A stretch of DNA of 64,000 nt, taken from positions 1-64,000 of the forward strand of contig JANLVJ010000045.1 of the NCBI GenBank assembly GCA_031363945.1, read 5' to 3'. The position numbers and the translations under genes are program-made. The notes below the pieces were generated by a model. The model saw only the letters and a program-made list of their open reading frames with translations. It searched no databases and was not told the origin of the DNA. This document shows positions 18,020 to 26,708 of the stretch, piece after piece. This stretch comes from JANLVJ01 sp031363945. GTDB lineage: Bacteria; Bacteroidota; Bacteroidia; Sphingobacteriales; Sphingobacteriaceae. Every line of letters begins with the position of its first letter. Positions within the stretch are counted from its first letter, which is position 1.

Positions 18020-19867
18020 TTAATCTTCGAGATCAATACCAATTTTCTTCATTAAAATAGAAGCATTCAGGCTGGTACATTTACCAGGGTGCAATTTATA
18101 ATCAAAGAATAGTTCTGTTCCATTCACCTGAACATCAAAACTATAATTTTGCAAAGCGGGTTGAGATTCCTGTAAATCAGCGAGCCCCAGATCATGGCTG
18201 GCAAGAATACCAGACGTCTGGTTTCTGATAAACTGTTTTATTAATGCTTCCGAACCTATATACCGGTCAACTGAATTAGTACCTCGGAGTATCTCATCAA
18301 GCAAGAAAAAAACAGGTTTACTATCACGGCTCATTTTTATAAGGGTCTCAAGTCGTTTTAACTCTGCATAGAATGAAGAAGTACCCTCACTTAAAGAATC
18401 CATTACTCTTAAGCTGGTAAATATCTGGCAGTTTGAAAAATCAAATTCCCTCGCACATACCGCTGAGCCAGCCATTGACAGTACTGCATTAACACCAAGA
18501 GTTCTCAAGAAGGTGCTCTTACCTGACATATTTGAACCAGTGATTAAGATAACTTGCCCTGGTCCTGAGATTTTAAGATTATTTGTAACCCTTTTATCAA
18601 ATCTGATAAGGGGATGCCCAGCATCTATCATACTGAGTTTAAAATATTCCTTACCTAATGAAGGCATACACCAGTCAGGTTGATTAAAACTGCAGGTTGC
18701 AAGACTTGACAAGCCTTCAAAGGCTGAAATTGTCTCTATCCAGGATGGTATAAATTCTTGATTTGCCTTTTTCCAGTGGTGAAGCCGAACCATCTGCTTA
18801 ATATCCCAGAATGAAAGATAATTAAGTATCAGGTGGAAGACAGGTATGTTTCGAAGATCAAATTTTTTAAGTAGCCCTGACAAGCTTTTCAACGAAGCAG
18901 AGGCAGCTGTGCTCGTATCATTGGTTTTTGTAACCACGGCTCTTAACCGGGCTAACTCAAGGCTGTAAAATACCTCATCCTCAACACATTTGATCAGCGC
19001 TGAATAAGAAAGAATGATTGCTGAAAAATGGCTGATCTGGCCGTGTAATATCTCTGCTGTTTTAGAGAAACTTCGCACGATGATGATCTGAATCAAAATA
19101 AGTCCAATTAATATACCCGGGTGGTAAAAAAAACAGATATAAATGGCAGCAATCAAACTAATTAAAGGCAAACAATATATTGCCAGAATCAGTACTTTAG
19201 AAATTCTCAACTCATCAGCAGACTTAAGCCATTGAAAAAAATTTTCCAGATCTTTGCCTTTTTCTTTGTGTAGTTTACCTTGAACTGCAAAGTTCTGCCT
19301 CCAGATAACATTCGGCGCCAACTCTTTAACAGCATCCTGCCTGGCCTTTATAACAGAATTTTCGGCCGGTGATTGAAGCCAGGCAGCTAGCAGGTTACCT
19401 CCTCTGGTGCTGGTAGTACGGGTTAAAAATTGAAATATTGAAGATGACCCAAAAATATCAAGATCTGAAGTATATGCATGAGCTGGATTTATGTATTCTG
19501 CTCCTGTCTGAAAATTTGAATGATTACCCTGTAAGCCCTCAATTTCAAATTCATTGATTTCCTTTAATAATAACAGGTATTTCATTCGTTCTTTTACGAT
19601 ATCATGCAGCTGAAGAATAAACCTGAATACAAACAGAAAAACAACGAATGGTATCAGTGCATACCAGTCGGCATATTTAAGTACGATCACAGATATGCCA
19701 GCAAAAACCCCAAACGTTAAAAGACGTAATAAGGCAAACCAATTATTTTTTGCTGCCAGTTGCTTTAGCTCTATCTCAGCCTGGTTAATAATGGTCTGGT
19801 AATAAATTACTGCTGAAACAGTTTCCTTATTCACTGAATCATGTTCTTCACTAATCATATTTAACAC
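18020..19867 (-). CDS. MutS-like ATPase with N-terminal membrane segments
   Basis: 615 residues, shorter than canonical MutS. The C-terminal MutS domain V is complete: Walker A GSNMSGKSTFLRT, Walker B FFLLDEILRGTNS, and the later ASHDLGLADL. The mismatch-recognition domain I is absent. Near residues 45-85 two hydrophobic segments (LLTFGVFAGISVIVL and LIPFVVFLFVFRFIL) and a further pair around 225-260 (AIYCLPLISLIAAIYICF) predict membrane insertion. Such proteins are widespread in Bacteroidota but their function is not established; classical mismatch repair is unlikely. The start overlaps the lpxB stop by 7 bases, indicating one operon. Confidence 0.85.
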   Translation of the reverse strand: MLNMISEEHDSVNKETVSAVIYYQTIINQAEIELKQLAAKNNWFALLRLLTFGVFAGISVIVLKYADWYALIPFVVFLFVFRFILQLHDIVKERMKYLLLLKEINEFEIEGLQGNHSNFQTGAEYINPAHAYTSDLDIFGSSSIFQFLTRTTSTRGGNLLAAWLQSPAENSVIKARQDAVKELAPNVIWRQNFAVQGKLHKEKGKDLENFFQWLKSADELRISKVLILAIYCLPLISLIAAIYICFFYHPGILIGLILIQIIIVRSFSKTAEILHGQISHFSAIILSYSALIKCVEDEVFYSLELARLRAVVTKTNDTSTAASASLKSLSGLLKKFDLRNIPVFHLILNYLSFWDIKQMVRLHHWKKANQEFIPSWIETISAFEGLSSLATCSFNQPDWCMPSLGKEYFKLSMIDAGHPLIRFDKRVTNNLKISGPGQVILITGSNMSGKSTFLRTLGVNAVLSMAGSAVCAREFDFSNCQIFTSLRVMDSLSEGTSSFYAELKRLETLIKMSRDSKPVFFLLDEILRGTNSVDRYIGSEALIKQFIRNQTSGILASHDLGLADLQESQPALQNYSFDVQVNGTELFFDYKLHPGKCTSLNASILMKKIGIDLED

Positions 19868-20979
19868 TCTTTTAAATAGGCAAACATTTTAATGGCAGCT
19901 CTTTTTGCTGCTCCCGCTTCACCAACCCTCTGATGTAACAGTGCATATTTCTTTAACATATCAGTACGGCTTTCTGAACCGAATAAAATTTTATCGAGTT
20001 GTCTGCGTATTTCATCCCTGTTGCATGTATCCTGAATCAATTCTTTAACAACTTCTTCCTGCATTATCAGATTTACCAATGAGATAAAGGGTATTTTAAT
20101 CAGACGTTTTGCAATTTCATAGCTTATTCTGCTGGTTTTATAAAGTACCACTTCAGGAACATTTAATAAAGCAGTCTCTAAGGTCGCTGTACCTGAAGTT
20201 ACCAGAGCAGCAGTCGCTCTTGCCAAGAGTTCATATGGATTCCCCTTATGAAATTTTACCTGATGACCTTCAGTAATTGTCCTGTAAAAACGCTCATCAA
20301 AATCGGGAGCCTGAGCAATCACGAATCTGTATGAAGGGTAATAGGGAATTACCTGCAACATATAGGGTAAAATTGTTAAAATCTCCTGTCTTCTGCTGCC
20401 AGGTAAGAGTGCAATTAAAGGGGGGCTATCGGCTGTCAGAACTACATCTGTCACACCTTTAACCATCAGAAACTGATCAATAGCATCCATTAATGGGTTG
20501 CCTATATAATCAACATCCATACCCCATTGTTTATAAAAAGCTACCTCGAACGGGAAGATGACAAACATGCGGTCTACATCACGCTTAATTTTGAGAACAC
20601 GTTTCTGATTCCAGGCCCAAACTTTAGGAGAAATAAAATAAAACACGGTTAGCCCGGCCTTGTGGGCAAATTCAGCAAGTCGTAGATTAAATCCGGGGAA
20701 ATCAATCAGAATTAAAACATCTGGATTGAAATGAAGAATATCGGATTTACATTTTTTAAGGTTTGACAGTATGGTACGCAGATTTTTAAACACCTCGAGA
20801 AAGCCCATAAATGACATATCTGTATAGTGCATAAAGGGTAAGGAACCGCCTTTAGCGACCATCTTATTACCCCCGACAAATCGAAATTCTGCTTGATTAT
20901 CTTGTTTTGCTAATTCAGCAATCAACAAAGAACCGTGTAAATCACCAGAGGCCTCACCTGCAACAAGGTAGTATTTCAT
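19861..20979 (-). CDS. lpxB: Lipid-A-disaccharide synthase
   Basis: 372 residues, normal length. LpxB (family GT19) condenses UDP-2,3-diacylglucosamine with lipid X to tetraacyl-disaccharide-1-phosphate at the inner membrane. Family signatures are present: YYLVAGEASGDLHG at the N-terminus, YISPKVWAWNQ and RMFVIFPFE in the middle, LLPGSRRQEI before the C-terminal half, and the donor-site region TSGTATLETALLNVP. It overlaps both neighbours by a few bases: the small membrane protein upstream and the MutS-like gene downstream. Confidence 0.97.
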   Translation of the reverse strand: MKYYLVAGEASGDLHGSLLIAELAKQDNQAEFRFVGGNKMVAKGGSLPFMHYTDMSFMGFLEVFKNLRTILSNLKKCKSDILHFNPDVLILIDFPGFNLRLAEFAHKAGLTVFYFISPKVWAWNQKRVLKIKRDVDRMFVIFPFEVAFYKQWGMDVDYIGNPLMDAIDQFLMVKGVTDVVLTADSPPLIALLPGSRRQEILTILPYMLQVIPYYPSYRFVIAQAPDFDERFYRTITEGHQVKFHKGNPYELLARATAALVTSGTATLETALLNVPEVVLYKTSRISYEIAKRLIKIPFISLVNLIMQEEVVKELIQDTCNRDEIRRQLDKILFGSESRTDMLKKYALLHQRVGEAGAAKRAAIKMFAYLKEC

Positions 20980-21248
20980 CAGGCTAATCCTTTAAACTTG
21001 AAGTAGCAGAAAAGGATAGCATAGAGAAAGGAAACGAGCAAAATACCTTTTAGAATGAACTCTTTGCGCTCTTTATTTGCCCTTCGCATAAGGATCAGAT
21101 TCAATGCTACCCCTACAATAAACAGAAATGACTGGGTATGCATATCCAGATCAAACTTCTGCACGAAAAAATAAACTGGAATAAAAAACAGAAGGGGTAA
21201 AATTAAGGCATATACTATACCGACATATATTGAATCTTTTTTAAACAT
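20979..21248 (-). CDS. Small hypothetical membrane protein
   Basis: 89 residues with three likely membrane helices (about 9-29, 40-55 and 67-85) and a short basic loop RRANKERKE. I do not recognise a functional family. Small membrane proteins of this kind commonly precede lpxB in Sphingobacteriales. Its stop codon shares one base with the lpxB start, so it is translationally coupled and probably linked to envelope biogenesis by context only. Confidence 0.75.
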   Translation of the reverse strand: MFKKDSIYVGIVYALILPLLFFIPVYFFVQKFDLDMHTQSFLFIVGVALNLILMRRANKERKEFILKGILLVSFLYAILFCYFKFKGLA

Positions 21249-21562
21249 GAATCACCGTTTTTGTAGACTACTAATAAATTTCAAAAGGTATGATTTTTAT
21301 TGTTGAATCAGACTGGACCCAGTTTAATTCTATCAGCCTGAATAAAGCTGAGAGTATCCTCTTTCTAACCTAAAAAAGGCAATTACCATAAATAAGTTAT
21401 AACTATGGGGGGGGGCCTGACCATGCTATAGAATCAGCGATCGATATGATTTTTAAAAGGTGGGATAAAGGAACAAGAATTTAAAATATGCCCCTGAAAA
21501 CTACAATTCTTGAACTTGAAGGCCAGCCAATTTTGGTATTGATAACTTCAGTTTATTAAGTG
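21249..21562. other. Decayed stretch with a G9 homopolymer
   Basis: No gene is recognisable. It contains a run of nine G at 21407-21415, unusual in AT-rich DNA. The part nearest 21562 probably belongs to the same decayed histidine-kinase gene whose recognisable piece follows, but no frame can be traced. Confidence 0.35.
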
Positions 21563-21790
21563 ACAAAAATCTCTATCGGGCATGAGGCCCTCTACATAAA
21601 TGCAGACAGCGGTAAAATTGTACAGGTTGTTTAAAATCTATTAAGCAATGCCGTGAAATATTCAGGCCCTTTGAGCGATATCCTAATAAGTTCTGGCTCA
21701 ATTAATGATATGTTTTATGTGGTTGTTAAAGACAAGCTTTGTTTTGAAGAAAGAAGCTGTTTACAGATTTTCAGTCTATGTATGTTTTAA
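21563..21790 (+). pseudogene. Histidine-kinase remnant (N-box region of HATPase domain)
   Basis: The frame starting at 21563 reads YINADSGKIVQVV, a stop at 21632-21634, then NLLSNAVKYSG and YVVVKDKLCFEERS. This is the ATP-binding N box (family form QVxxNLLSNAIKYS) followed by the degraded G1 region of sensor kinases. The in-frame stop sits where CAA (Gln) is expected and the glycine box is lost, so it is a pseudogene. The end runs into the start of the esterase gene at 21778. Confidence 0.65.
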
Positions 21791-22608
21791 TCTTTTTAAG
21801 TTACTTTTTAATCAGTCATGTACCCACTCAAGCAACAAGCTGTTCGTGGAGCACTCATTTGCATGAGATTTATATACAGCCAAAGGTCTTTGAAAGCAGT
21901 TTAAAAGCTTACAAAACAGACTCTCTCCCATTTGTTAATTTAATTCCTGATTTCCTTGAACAGCCAACAGGCCAAACCGTACAGCCTTTAGATGCACCAA
22001 TTGGTAATATTACAGAATACCTTGCATATGTGCCGGCTGCCTATAATAATTCACCCAATAAACTTTGGCCACTCATTATATTCCTGCATGGGGTGGGAGA
22101 AATCGGAACAGATATAAACAGGGTTAAAAACCATGGCTTGCCTAAAGAGCTGGCCCAGGGAAAAAATCTTGACTTTATCGTGATAAGCCCTCAATGTAAT
22201 AGTGGAAGTTGGTGGAGTACCCCCGTGCTTGAAAATTTTCTCACCCAGGTTTTGCTCAAATATAACTGCAACCCGAAACAGATTTATCTGACGGGTTTAA
22301 GTATGGGTGGTATTGAAACCTGGAACTGGGCTATTCAAGATCCTGATCTTTTTGCGGCAATAATGCCCGTTAGTGCCACGGGAAATCCGGAAACTGTGGG
22401 TGTTTTGAGACAAACACCTGTATGGGTTTTTCACGGAGATAAGGATCAGGCTGTGCCATATGCGGGTGACAAAGCTATGGTTGACGCATTGAGACAGGCC
22501 GGAGGAGTTGTTAAATTTACAACGCTCAAAGGTAAGCATGATGTATGGGATAAAGTCTACCAGGACAGGGAAATTTTTTCCTGGTTGATAAAATATCAGC
22601 TTCCCTGA
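21778..22608 (+). CDS. Secreted alpha/beta-hydrolase (esterase), paralogue of 17098-17895
   Basis: 276 residues with the same core as the upstream paralogue: FLHGVGEIGTDINRVK, the nucleophile elbow GLSMGGIETW, HGDKDQAVPYAGDKAM for the acid region, and a terminal His in GKHDVWDKVY. The N-terminus MYVLIFLSYFLISHVPTQATSC is hydrophobic and ends in a cysteine, but lacks a basic leader; the frame is open for ten codons upstream (including Arg-Lys-Lys), so the true start may be a non-ATG codon there. Probably exported; substrate unknown, plausibly a carbohydrate ester. Confidence 0.8.
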   Translation: MYVLIFLSYFLISHVPTQATSCSWSTHLHEIYIQPKVFESSLKAYKTDSLPFVNLIPDFLEQPTGQTVQPLDAPIGNITEYLAYVPAAYNNSPNKLWPLIIFLHGVGEIGTDINRVKNHGLPKELAQGKNLDFIVISPQCNSGSWWSTPVLENFLTQVLLKYNCNPKQIYLTGLSMGGIETWNWAIQDPDLFAAIMPVSATGNPETVGVLRQTPVWVFHGDKDQAVPYAGDKAMVDALRQAGGVVKFTTLKGKHDVWDKVYQDREIFSWLIKYQLP

Positions 22609-22780
22609 TAGTTAAGTTATCAAATCTGAATTCCCTGATTATTTCAGTATAAGACCTGATATCCCTGACCGACCAGAAAATATTCACGAACAGAGCCCCG
22701 GATGATAAAAATCTGAGGCTCGTCTCATTCTTATAGTTCTTGATTCGTAGTATTGCTGAGTTTTAGAAGTGTGATCAGGA

Positions 22781-23545
22781 TTAAAAAACCCAGTTATTTA
22801 AATCAGCCATAGCATGATGGGCGGTAAGATCAAACTGAACTGGTACAATTGATCCATAACCGTTTTTCAGTGCCCATACATCGGTATCTTCTCCTTCATC
22901 CATCAATTGAAATACACCCGTCAGCCAATAATATTTACGCTTGTTTGGATCAAGGCGTTCGTCGAATTCCTCTTTCCACTTTGCCTTGGCCTGACGACAG
23001 ATTTTCAATCCCTTAATATTTTTAATATTTGGGAAATTGACATTTAACAAGACTCCCTCTGGTAGTCCGTTTGATAATACCTGCAAGCAGATATCCTTGA
23101 CAAATGGCAGACAATGTGTAAAATCTGCCTGGGCCGTATAATCATCCAGTGAAAACCCAATTGAAGGAATACCTTCAATTGCCCCTTCCATAGCAGCTGA
23201 CATTGTACCAGAATAAAGTACATTAATTGAATTGTTCAAACCATGATTGATACCCGAAATACATAAATCAGGCTTGCGATGTAAAACCTGATTGACGGCA
23301 AGCTTCACGCAGTCAACAGGTGTACCTGAACACTGGTACATATCTATATCCTGGTAAAGTTCAACTTTATCAAGGCGCAGGGGTTTTGAGATTGTTATTG
23401 CATGCCCCATAGCCGATTGAGGGCTATCGGGAGCAACAACAACAACTTTACCGATTTGTGAAGCAACTTCAATTAAGAATTTAATTCCTCTTGCTGTTAT
23501 TCCGTCATCGTTAACTACTAATATTATTGGTCTTGTATCTTCCAT
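22781..23545 (-). CDS. surE: 5'/3'-nucleotidase SurE
   Basis: 254 residues, typical for SurE. The protein hydrolyses nucleoside monophosphates (and short polyphosphate in characterised members) with a divalent metal. The metal-site motif NDDGITARG is at the N-terminus; SPQSAMGHAIT, SGTPVDCVKLA and SGINHGLNNSINVLYSGTM, all characteristic, follow in order. Its start is 3 bases from the stop of the upstream acs gene, so the two form an operon. Confidence 0.96.
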   Translation of the reverse strand: MEDTRPIILVVNDDGITARGIKFLIEVASQIGKVVVVAPDSPQSAMGHAITISKPLRLDKVELYQDIDMYQCSGTPVDCVKLAVNQVLHRKPDLCISGINHGLNNSINVLYSGTMSAAMEGAIEGIPSIGFSLDDYTAQADFTHCLPFVKDICLQVLSNGLPEGVLLNVNFPNIKNIKGLKICRQAKAKWKEEFDERLDPNKRKYYWLTGVFQLMDEGEDTDVWALKNGYGSIVPVQFDLTAHHAMADLNNWVF

Positions 23546-23548
23546 CTA

Positions 23549-25459
23549 CTAATTTTGCTTCTGAATCAGCGCCCCTGCGATTATATCCTCAACTACTGCA
23601 GGATCCTGCAATGTTGAGATGTCTCCAAGGTTCTCTGATTCTCCTTCTGCAATTTTACGCAGAATACGGCGCATTATTTTTCCTGAACGTGTTTTAGGCA
23701 ATCCCGTTACAAACTGAATCTGATCAGGTTTAGCGATCGCCCCAATAATGCGGCTAACTGTTTCAAGCATATCACGCTTGAGCTGCTCAGGCAGGGTATT
23801 TTGCTTTTCTGCAATTACGAAAGCATAAATTCCCTGACCTTTTATAGGATGCGGATAACCAACCACAGCTGATTCAACTATTCCATTGTGCATATTGATC
23901 GCATTTTCAACTTCTGCAGTACCAATGCGGTGACCTGAGACATTGAGCACATCATCAACCCGCCCAGTAATGCGGTAATAGCCATCACTGTCACGCATGG
24001 CTCCATCACCCGTAAAATAGCGGCCCGGATAGGTTGTAAAGTAGATGGTTCGAAACCTTTCATGATCACCATAGGTAGTTCGTACCATACCTGGCCATGG
24101 GAATTTTATGCATAAATTTCCCGAAACATTGCTGCCCTCAAGTAATTTACCCATTTCATCAACCAGTTCGAGTTGCACTCCGGGTAGAGGTAAAGTTGGA
24201 AATGACGGCTTAAGAGGGGTTATATTGGCAATAGGTGAAATCATAAATCCACCAGTTTCGGTCTGCCACCAGGTATCAACAATCGGGCATTTGCCCTTGC
24301 CTATTTTCTGGTCGAACCAATGCCAGGCCTCTTCATTCAACGGTTCACCAACTGAGCCTAGCTTGGTGATCGAACCAAGCTCTTTTGATTTAACAAATTC
24401 ATCACCCGCAGCCATCAATGAACGTATGGCTGTTGGGGCTGTATAAAGGATATTTACTTTATGGCGTTCAACAATATCCCAGAACCGACCGGCATTTGGG
24501 TAAGTTGGAATTCCTTCAAACATTAAAGCCGTGGCACCTGAGGCCAGCGGTCCATAAATAATATAAGAGTGACCGGTAATCCAGCCTATATCAGCTGTAC
24601 AGAAGAATATTTCTCCTGGTTTATATTGAAAAGCAGTTTTAAAAGTATAGGTCACATAGACCATATAACCACCACAGGTATGAACCACTCCCTTTGGTTT
24701 ACCCGTAGACCCTGAAGTATAAAGTATGAACAGCATATCTTCAGCATCCATTTCCTCAGCGGGGCAATCGGCACTTACATGCTTAACTTCATCTTCCCAC
24801 CAGACATCTCTACCCTTAATCATTGAGACAGGTGTACGGGTATGGGTGAGAACAATAACTTTTTTGACTGAATCACAGGCAACAAGTGCATCGTCCATGG
24901 TATTTTTTAATGGAATCTCTTTATTACCTCTTTTGCCCCCATCAGCAGTAATAACAACTGAGCATTCAGCGTCCTTAATTCTGTCTGCAATAGAACGGGC
25001 AGAAAACCCGCCGAAAACTACGCTATGTACCGCCCCGACCCTGGCACAGGCAAGCACTGCAATAGCCAGTTCAGGTACCATAGGCATGTAAATACAAATA
25101 CGGTCACCTTTTTTAACTCCATTTTTTCTCAGCACATTACCGAAACGGCATACATGCTCATGTAAAGTTTTGTAGGTATAGGTTATAGCGGCATCAGTCG
25201 GATCATTAGGTTCCCAGATAAATGCAGGTACATCACCTTTATCAGCCAGATGCCGGTCAAGACAATTCTCTGTGATATTAAGTTTGGCGCCCTGAAACCA
25301 TTTAATTTTAGGTTCAGTAAAATTCCATTCAAGAACAGTATCCCACTTCTTACGCCAGTAAAATTCACTGGCGATTTCAGCCCAGAATTCTTCGGGCTGA
25401 TTTACACTCATGGCATAGGCTTCATGATACTCTTCAATAGTTGAGATGGTAGATTTCAT
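23549..25459 (-). CDS. acs: Acetyl-coenzyme A synthetase
   Basis: 636 residues, near the usual about 650. It activates acetate to acetyl-CoA through acetyl-AMP. The phosphate-binding loop YTSGSTGKPKGVVHT, the motif WWQTETGG, YFTGDGAMRDSDGYYRITGRVDD (hinge region) and the C-terminal PKTRSGKIMRR, whose lysine is the residue acetylated in regulated homologues, are all present. It lies first in the acs-surE operon. No deacetylase or acetyltransferase partner is next to it. Confidence 0.97.
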   Translation of the reverse strand: MKSTISTIEEYHEAYAMSVNQPEEFWAEIASEFYWRKKWDTVLEWNFTEPKIKWFQGAKLNITENCLDRHLADKGDVPAFIWEPNDPTDAAITYTYKTLHEHVCRFGNVLRKNGVKKGDRICIYMPMVPELAIAVLACARVGAVHSVVFGGFSARSIADRIKDAECSVVITADGGKRGNKEIPLKNTMDDALVACDSVKKVIVLTHTRTPVSMIKGRDVWWEDEVKHVSADCPAEEMDAEDMLFILYTSGSTGKPKGVVHTCGGYMVYVTYTFKTAFQYKPGEIFFCTADIGWITGHSYIIYGPLASGATALMFEGIPTYPNAGRFWDIVERHKVNILYTAPTAIRSLMAAGDEFVKSKELGSITKLGSVGEPLNEEAWHWFDQKIGKGKCPIVDTWWQTETGGFMISPIANITPLKPSFPTLPLPGVQLELVDEMGKLLEGSNVSGNLCIKFPWPGMVRTTYGDHERFRTIYFTTYPGRYFTGDGAMRDSDGYYRITGRVDDVLNVSGHRIGTAEVENAINMHNGIVESAVVGYPHPIKGQGIYAFVIAEKQNTLPEQLKRDMLETVSRIIGAIAKPDQIQFVTGLPKTRSGKIMRRILRKIAEGESENLGDISTLQDPAVVEDIIAGALIQKQN

Positions 25460-25634
25460 TACAATAGATTGATCGTTGGTAATACAATTTTATGGAATTT
25501 TATCGGCCTTTAAATGAAAAACATATGCTACAAATGGTTTTATCAGGCTTTAGCTGGTTGTTTTAATTCGATTAACTAATCGCGGGTTGAATTTTAAGAT
25601 AAAATAAATTTGGTTCTAGTTTAGTCAGATTGCT

Positions 25635-25660
25635 TTCTGGCTCTTGTAGCAGAGCCAGAA
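25635..25660. repeat. Perfect 10-bp hairpin in the acs-rpmB intergenic region
   Basis: TTCTGGCTCT (25635-25644) and AGAGCCAGAA (25651-25660) are exact inverted repeats around a 6-base loop. There is no T-tract on either side, so it is not an ideal terminator. It may separate the two divergent transcripts or bind a regulator. Confidence 0.5.
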
Positions 25661-25839
25661 TTAACAAGTTTATAAGAGCGGATTTCCAATATCTGATTTG
25701 GTAATTAAAGGATAAGAAAACAAAGAGGTTCGTATTACAATTAAAAATTGCAAATGTCTGATCAAATGGTGTTGTTTTAAATTATTTTTCCTCACCGCAC
25801 GAATTTGATTTTAGAGTAAATTTGTGATTATTCTTCTAC

Positions 25840-25885
25840 AGCATTAAAATGCTACTTCAAGCATCTGCTGAGCATGGCTTATGCT
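25840..25885 (+). promoter_or_regulatory. Possible structured leader of the rpmB operon
   Basis: Two short hairpins built on the same arms follow each other: AGCATT-AA-AATGCT (25840-25853) and AGCAT-GGCTT-ATGCT (25871-25885), with another AGCAT copy between that could pair alternatively. They lie 90-140 bases before rpmB. A ribosomal-protein autoregulatory leader is conceivable, but no known class was recognised. Confidence 0.3.
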
Positions 25886-25978
25886 GACAATTCAGAAATA
25901 TTTTTGAAATACTATTTGAACTAACAAATTTTTAGCTGATATTTGCAAACTATTTAATCAAATTAAAAATTACCCTTC

Positions 25979-26212
25979 ATGTCAAGAGTTTGTGATCTTA
26001 CAGGAAAGTCAGCAATGAACGGATACAGTGTATCCAATTCCAATACCAAGACGAAAAGAATGTTCTATCCGAATTTGAAAACTAAACGTTTTTTTTTACC
26101 GGATGAAAACAGATGGATTACACTAAAGGTATCTACCTCAGCAATCAGAACCATTAACAAAAATGGAATATCTGCTTCTATAGCTAAATTTCTGAAGAAA
26201 GGGTTTATTTAA
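25979..26212 (+). CDS. rpmB: 50S ribosomal protein L28
   Basis: 77 residues. It starts MSRVCDLTGKSAMNGYSVSNS, the conserved L28 head, and contains NTKTKRMFYPNLKTKRFFLPDE typical of the Bacteroidota form. It is a structural protein of the large subunit. No zinc-binding cysteine pairs are present (a zinc-free variant). It heads the cluster rpmB-rpmG-DUF4295-ftsY, with 13 bases to rpmG. Confidence 0.96.
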   Translation: MSRVCDLTGKSAMNGYSVSNSNTKTKRMFYPNLKTKRFFLPDENRWITLKVSTSAIRTINKNGISASIAKFLKKGFI

Positions 26213-26225
26213 ATACTAAAGACTC

Positions 26226-26408
26226 ATGGCAAAAAAGGGAAATAGAGTGCAGGTTATTTTAGAATGTACCGAGCATAAAGAAAGTGGGTTACCAGGAGTT
26301 TCCAGGTATATAACTACTAAGAATAAGAAAAACACAACTGAGCGGTTAGAAATGAAGAAATTCAATCCTATTATGCGTAAAGTAACTGTTCATAAAGAAA
26401 TAAAATAA
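26226..26408 (+). CDS. rpmG: 50S ribosomal protein L33
   Basis: 60 residues: MAKKGNRVQVILECTEHKES at the start, YITTKNKKNTTERLEMKKF in the middle and NPIMRKVTVHKEIK at the end, diagnostic of L33. Only one cysteine is seen, so this is the zinc-independent form. It lies between rpmB and the DUF4295 gene, the usual order in Bacteroidota. Confidence 0.96.
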   Translation: MAKKGNRVQVILECTEHKESGLPGVSRYITTKNKKNTTERLEMKKFNPIMRKVTVHKEIK

Positions 26409-26455
26409 TTTTCAGAGTCAGACTTGTAAGTGTGGCTTGGTAAATAAACTATACA

Positions 26456-26611
26456 ATGGCAAAGAAATCAATCGCGACACTTAAAGACGGTAAAGGAAAA
26501 GAATACTCAAAGGTTATTGTGGCTACTAAGTCACCAAAAACGGGAGCTTACTCTTTCAAGGAATCGGTTGTGCATAACGACCATATCAAGGATGCAATTT
26601 CTGGGAAATAA
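26456..26611 (+). CDS. DUF4295 small basic protein
   Basis: 51 residues starting MAKKSIATLKDGKGKEYSKV and ending HIKDAISGK. It matches the DUF4295 family, found almost only in Bacteroidota directly after L28 and L33. A role as a ribosome-associated protein is suspected from context, size and basic charge, but I know of no demonstrated function. A strong terminator follows about 40 bases later. Confidence 0.9.
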   Translation: MAKKSIATLKDGKGKEYSKVIVATKSPKTGAYSFKESVVHNDHIKDAISGK

Positions 26612-26648
26612 GAAATTGCAAATTCCCCTTTATTGAAGAATTACCTGA

Positions 26649-26680
26649 AAAGTCCTGTTTCAAAACAGGACTTTCTTATT
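26649..26680 (+). terminator. Terminator after the L28-L33-DUF4295 cluster
   Basis: AAAGTCCTGTTT (26649-26660) pairs exactly with AAACAGGACTTT (26663-26674), followed by a T-rich tail. It would end most transcription before ftsY, which begins 29 bases after the tail. Confidence 0.85.
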
Positions 26681-26708
26681 TTTAGACATTTTTTTAAGCT
26701 TCGGTAGA

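Larger units (their letters stand above)
25460..25978. other. Divergent intergenic region between acs and rpmB
   Basis: About 520 bases with no gene. It must hold the divergent promoters of acs and the ribosomal-protein operon. It contains a strong hairpin at 25635-25660 and a pair of AGCAT/ATGCT hairpins at 25840-25885, described separately. Confidence 0.5.

Noticed and set aside
21407..21415. G9 run as a phase-variable tract
   Set aside because: It lies in decayed non-coding DNA without an open frame or clear promoter to switch.
22694..22740. Weak hairpin around GAGCC...GGCTC between esterase and surE as a terminator
   Set aside because: Only about 5 bp pair, the loop is long and no T-tract follows.
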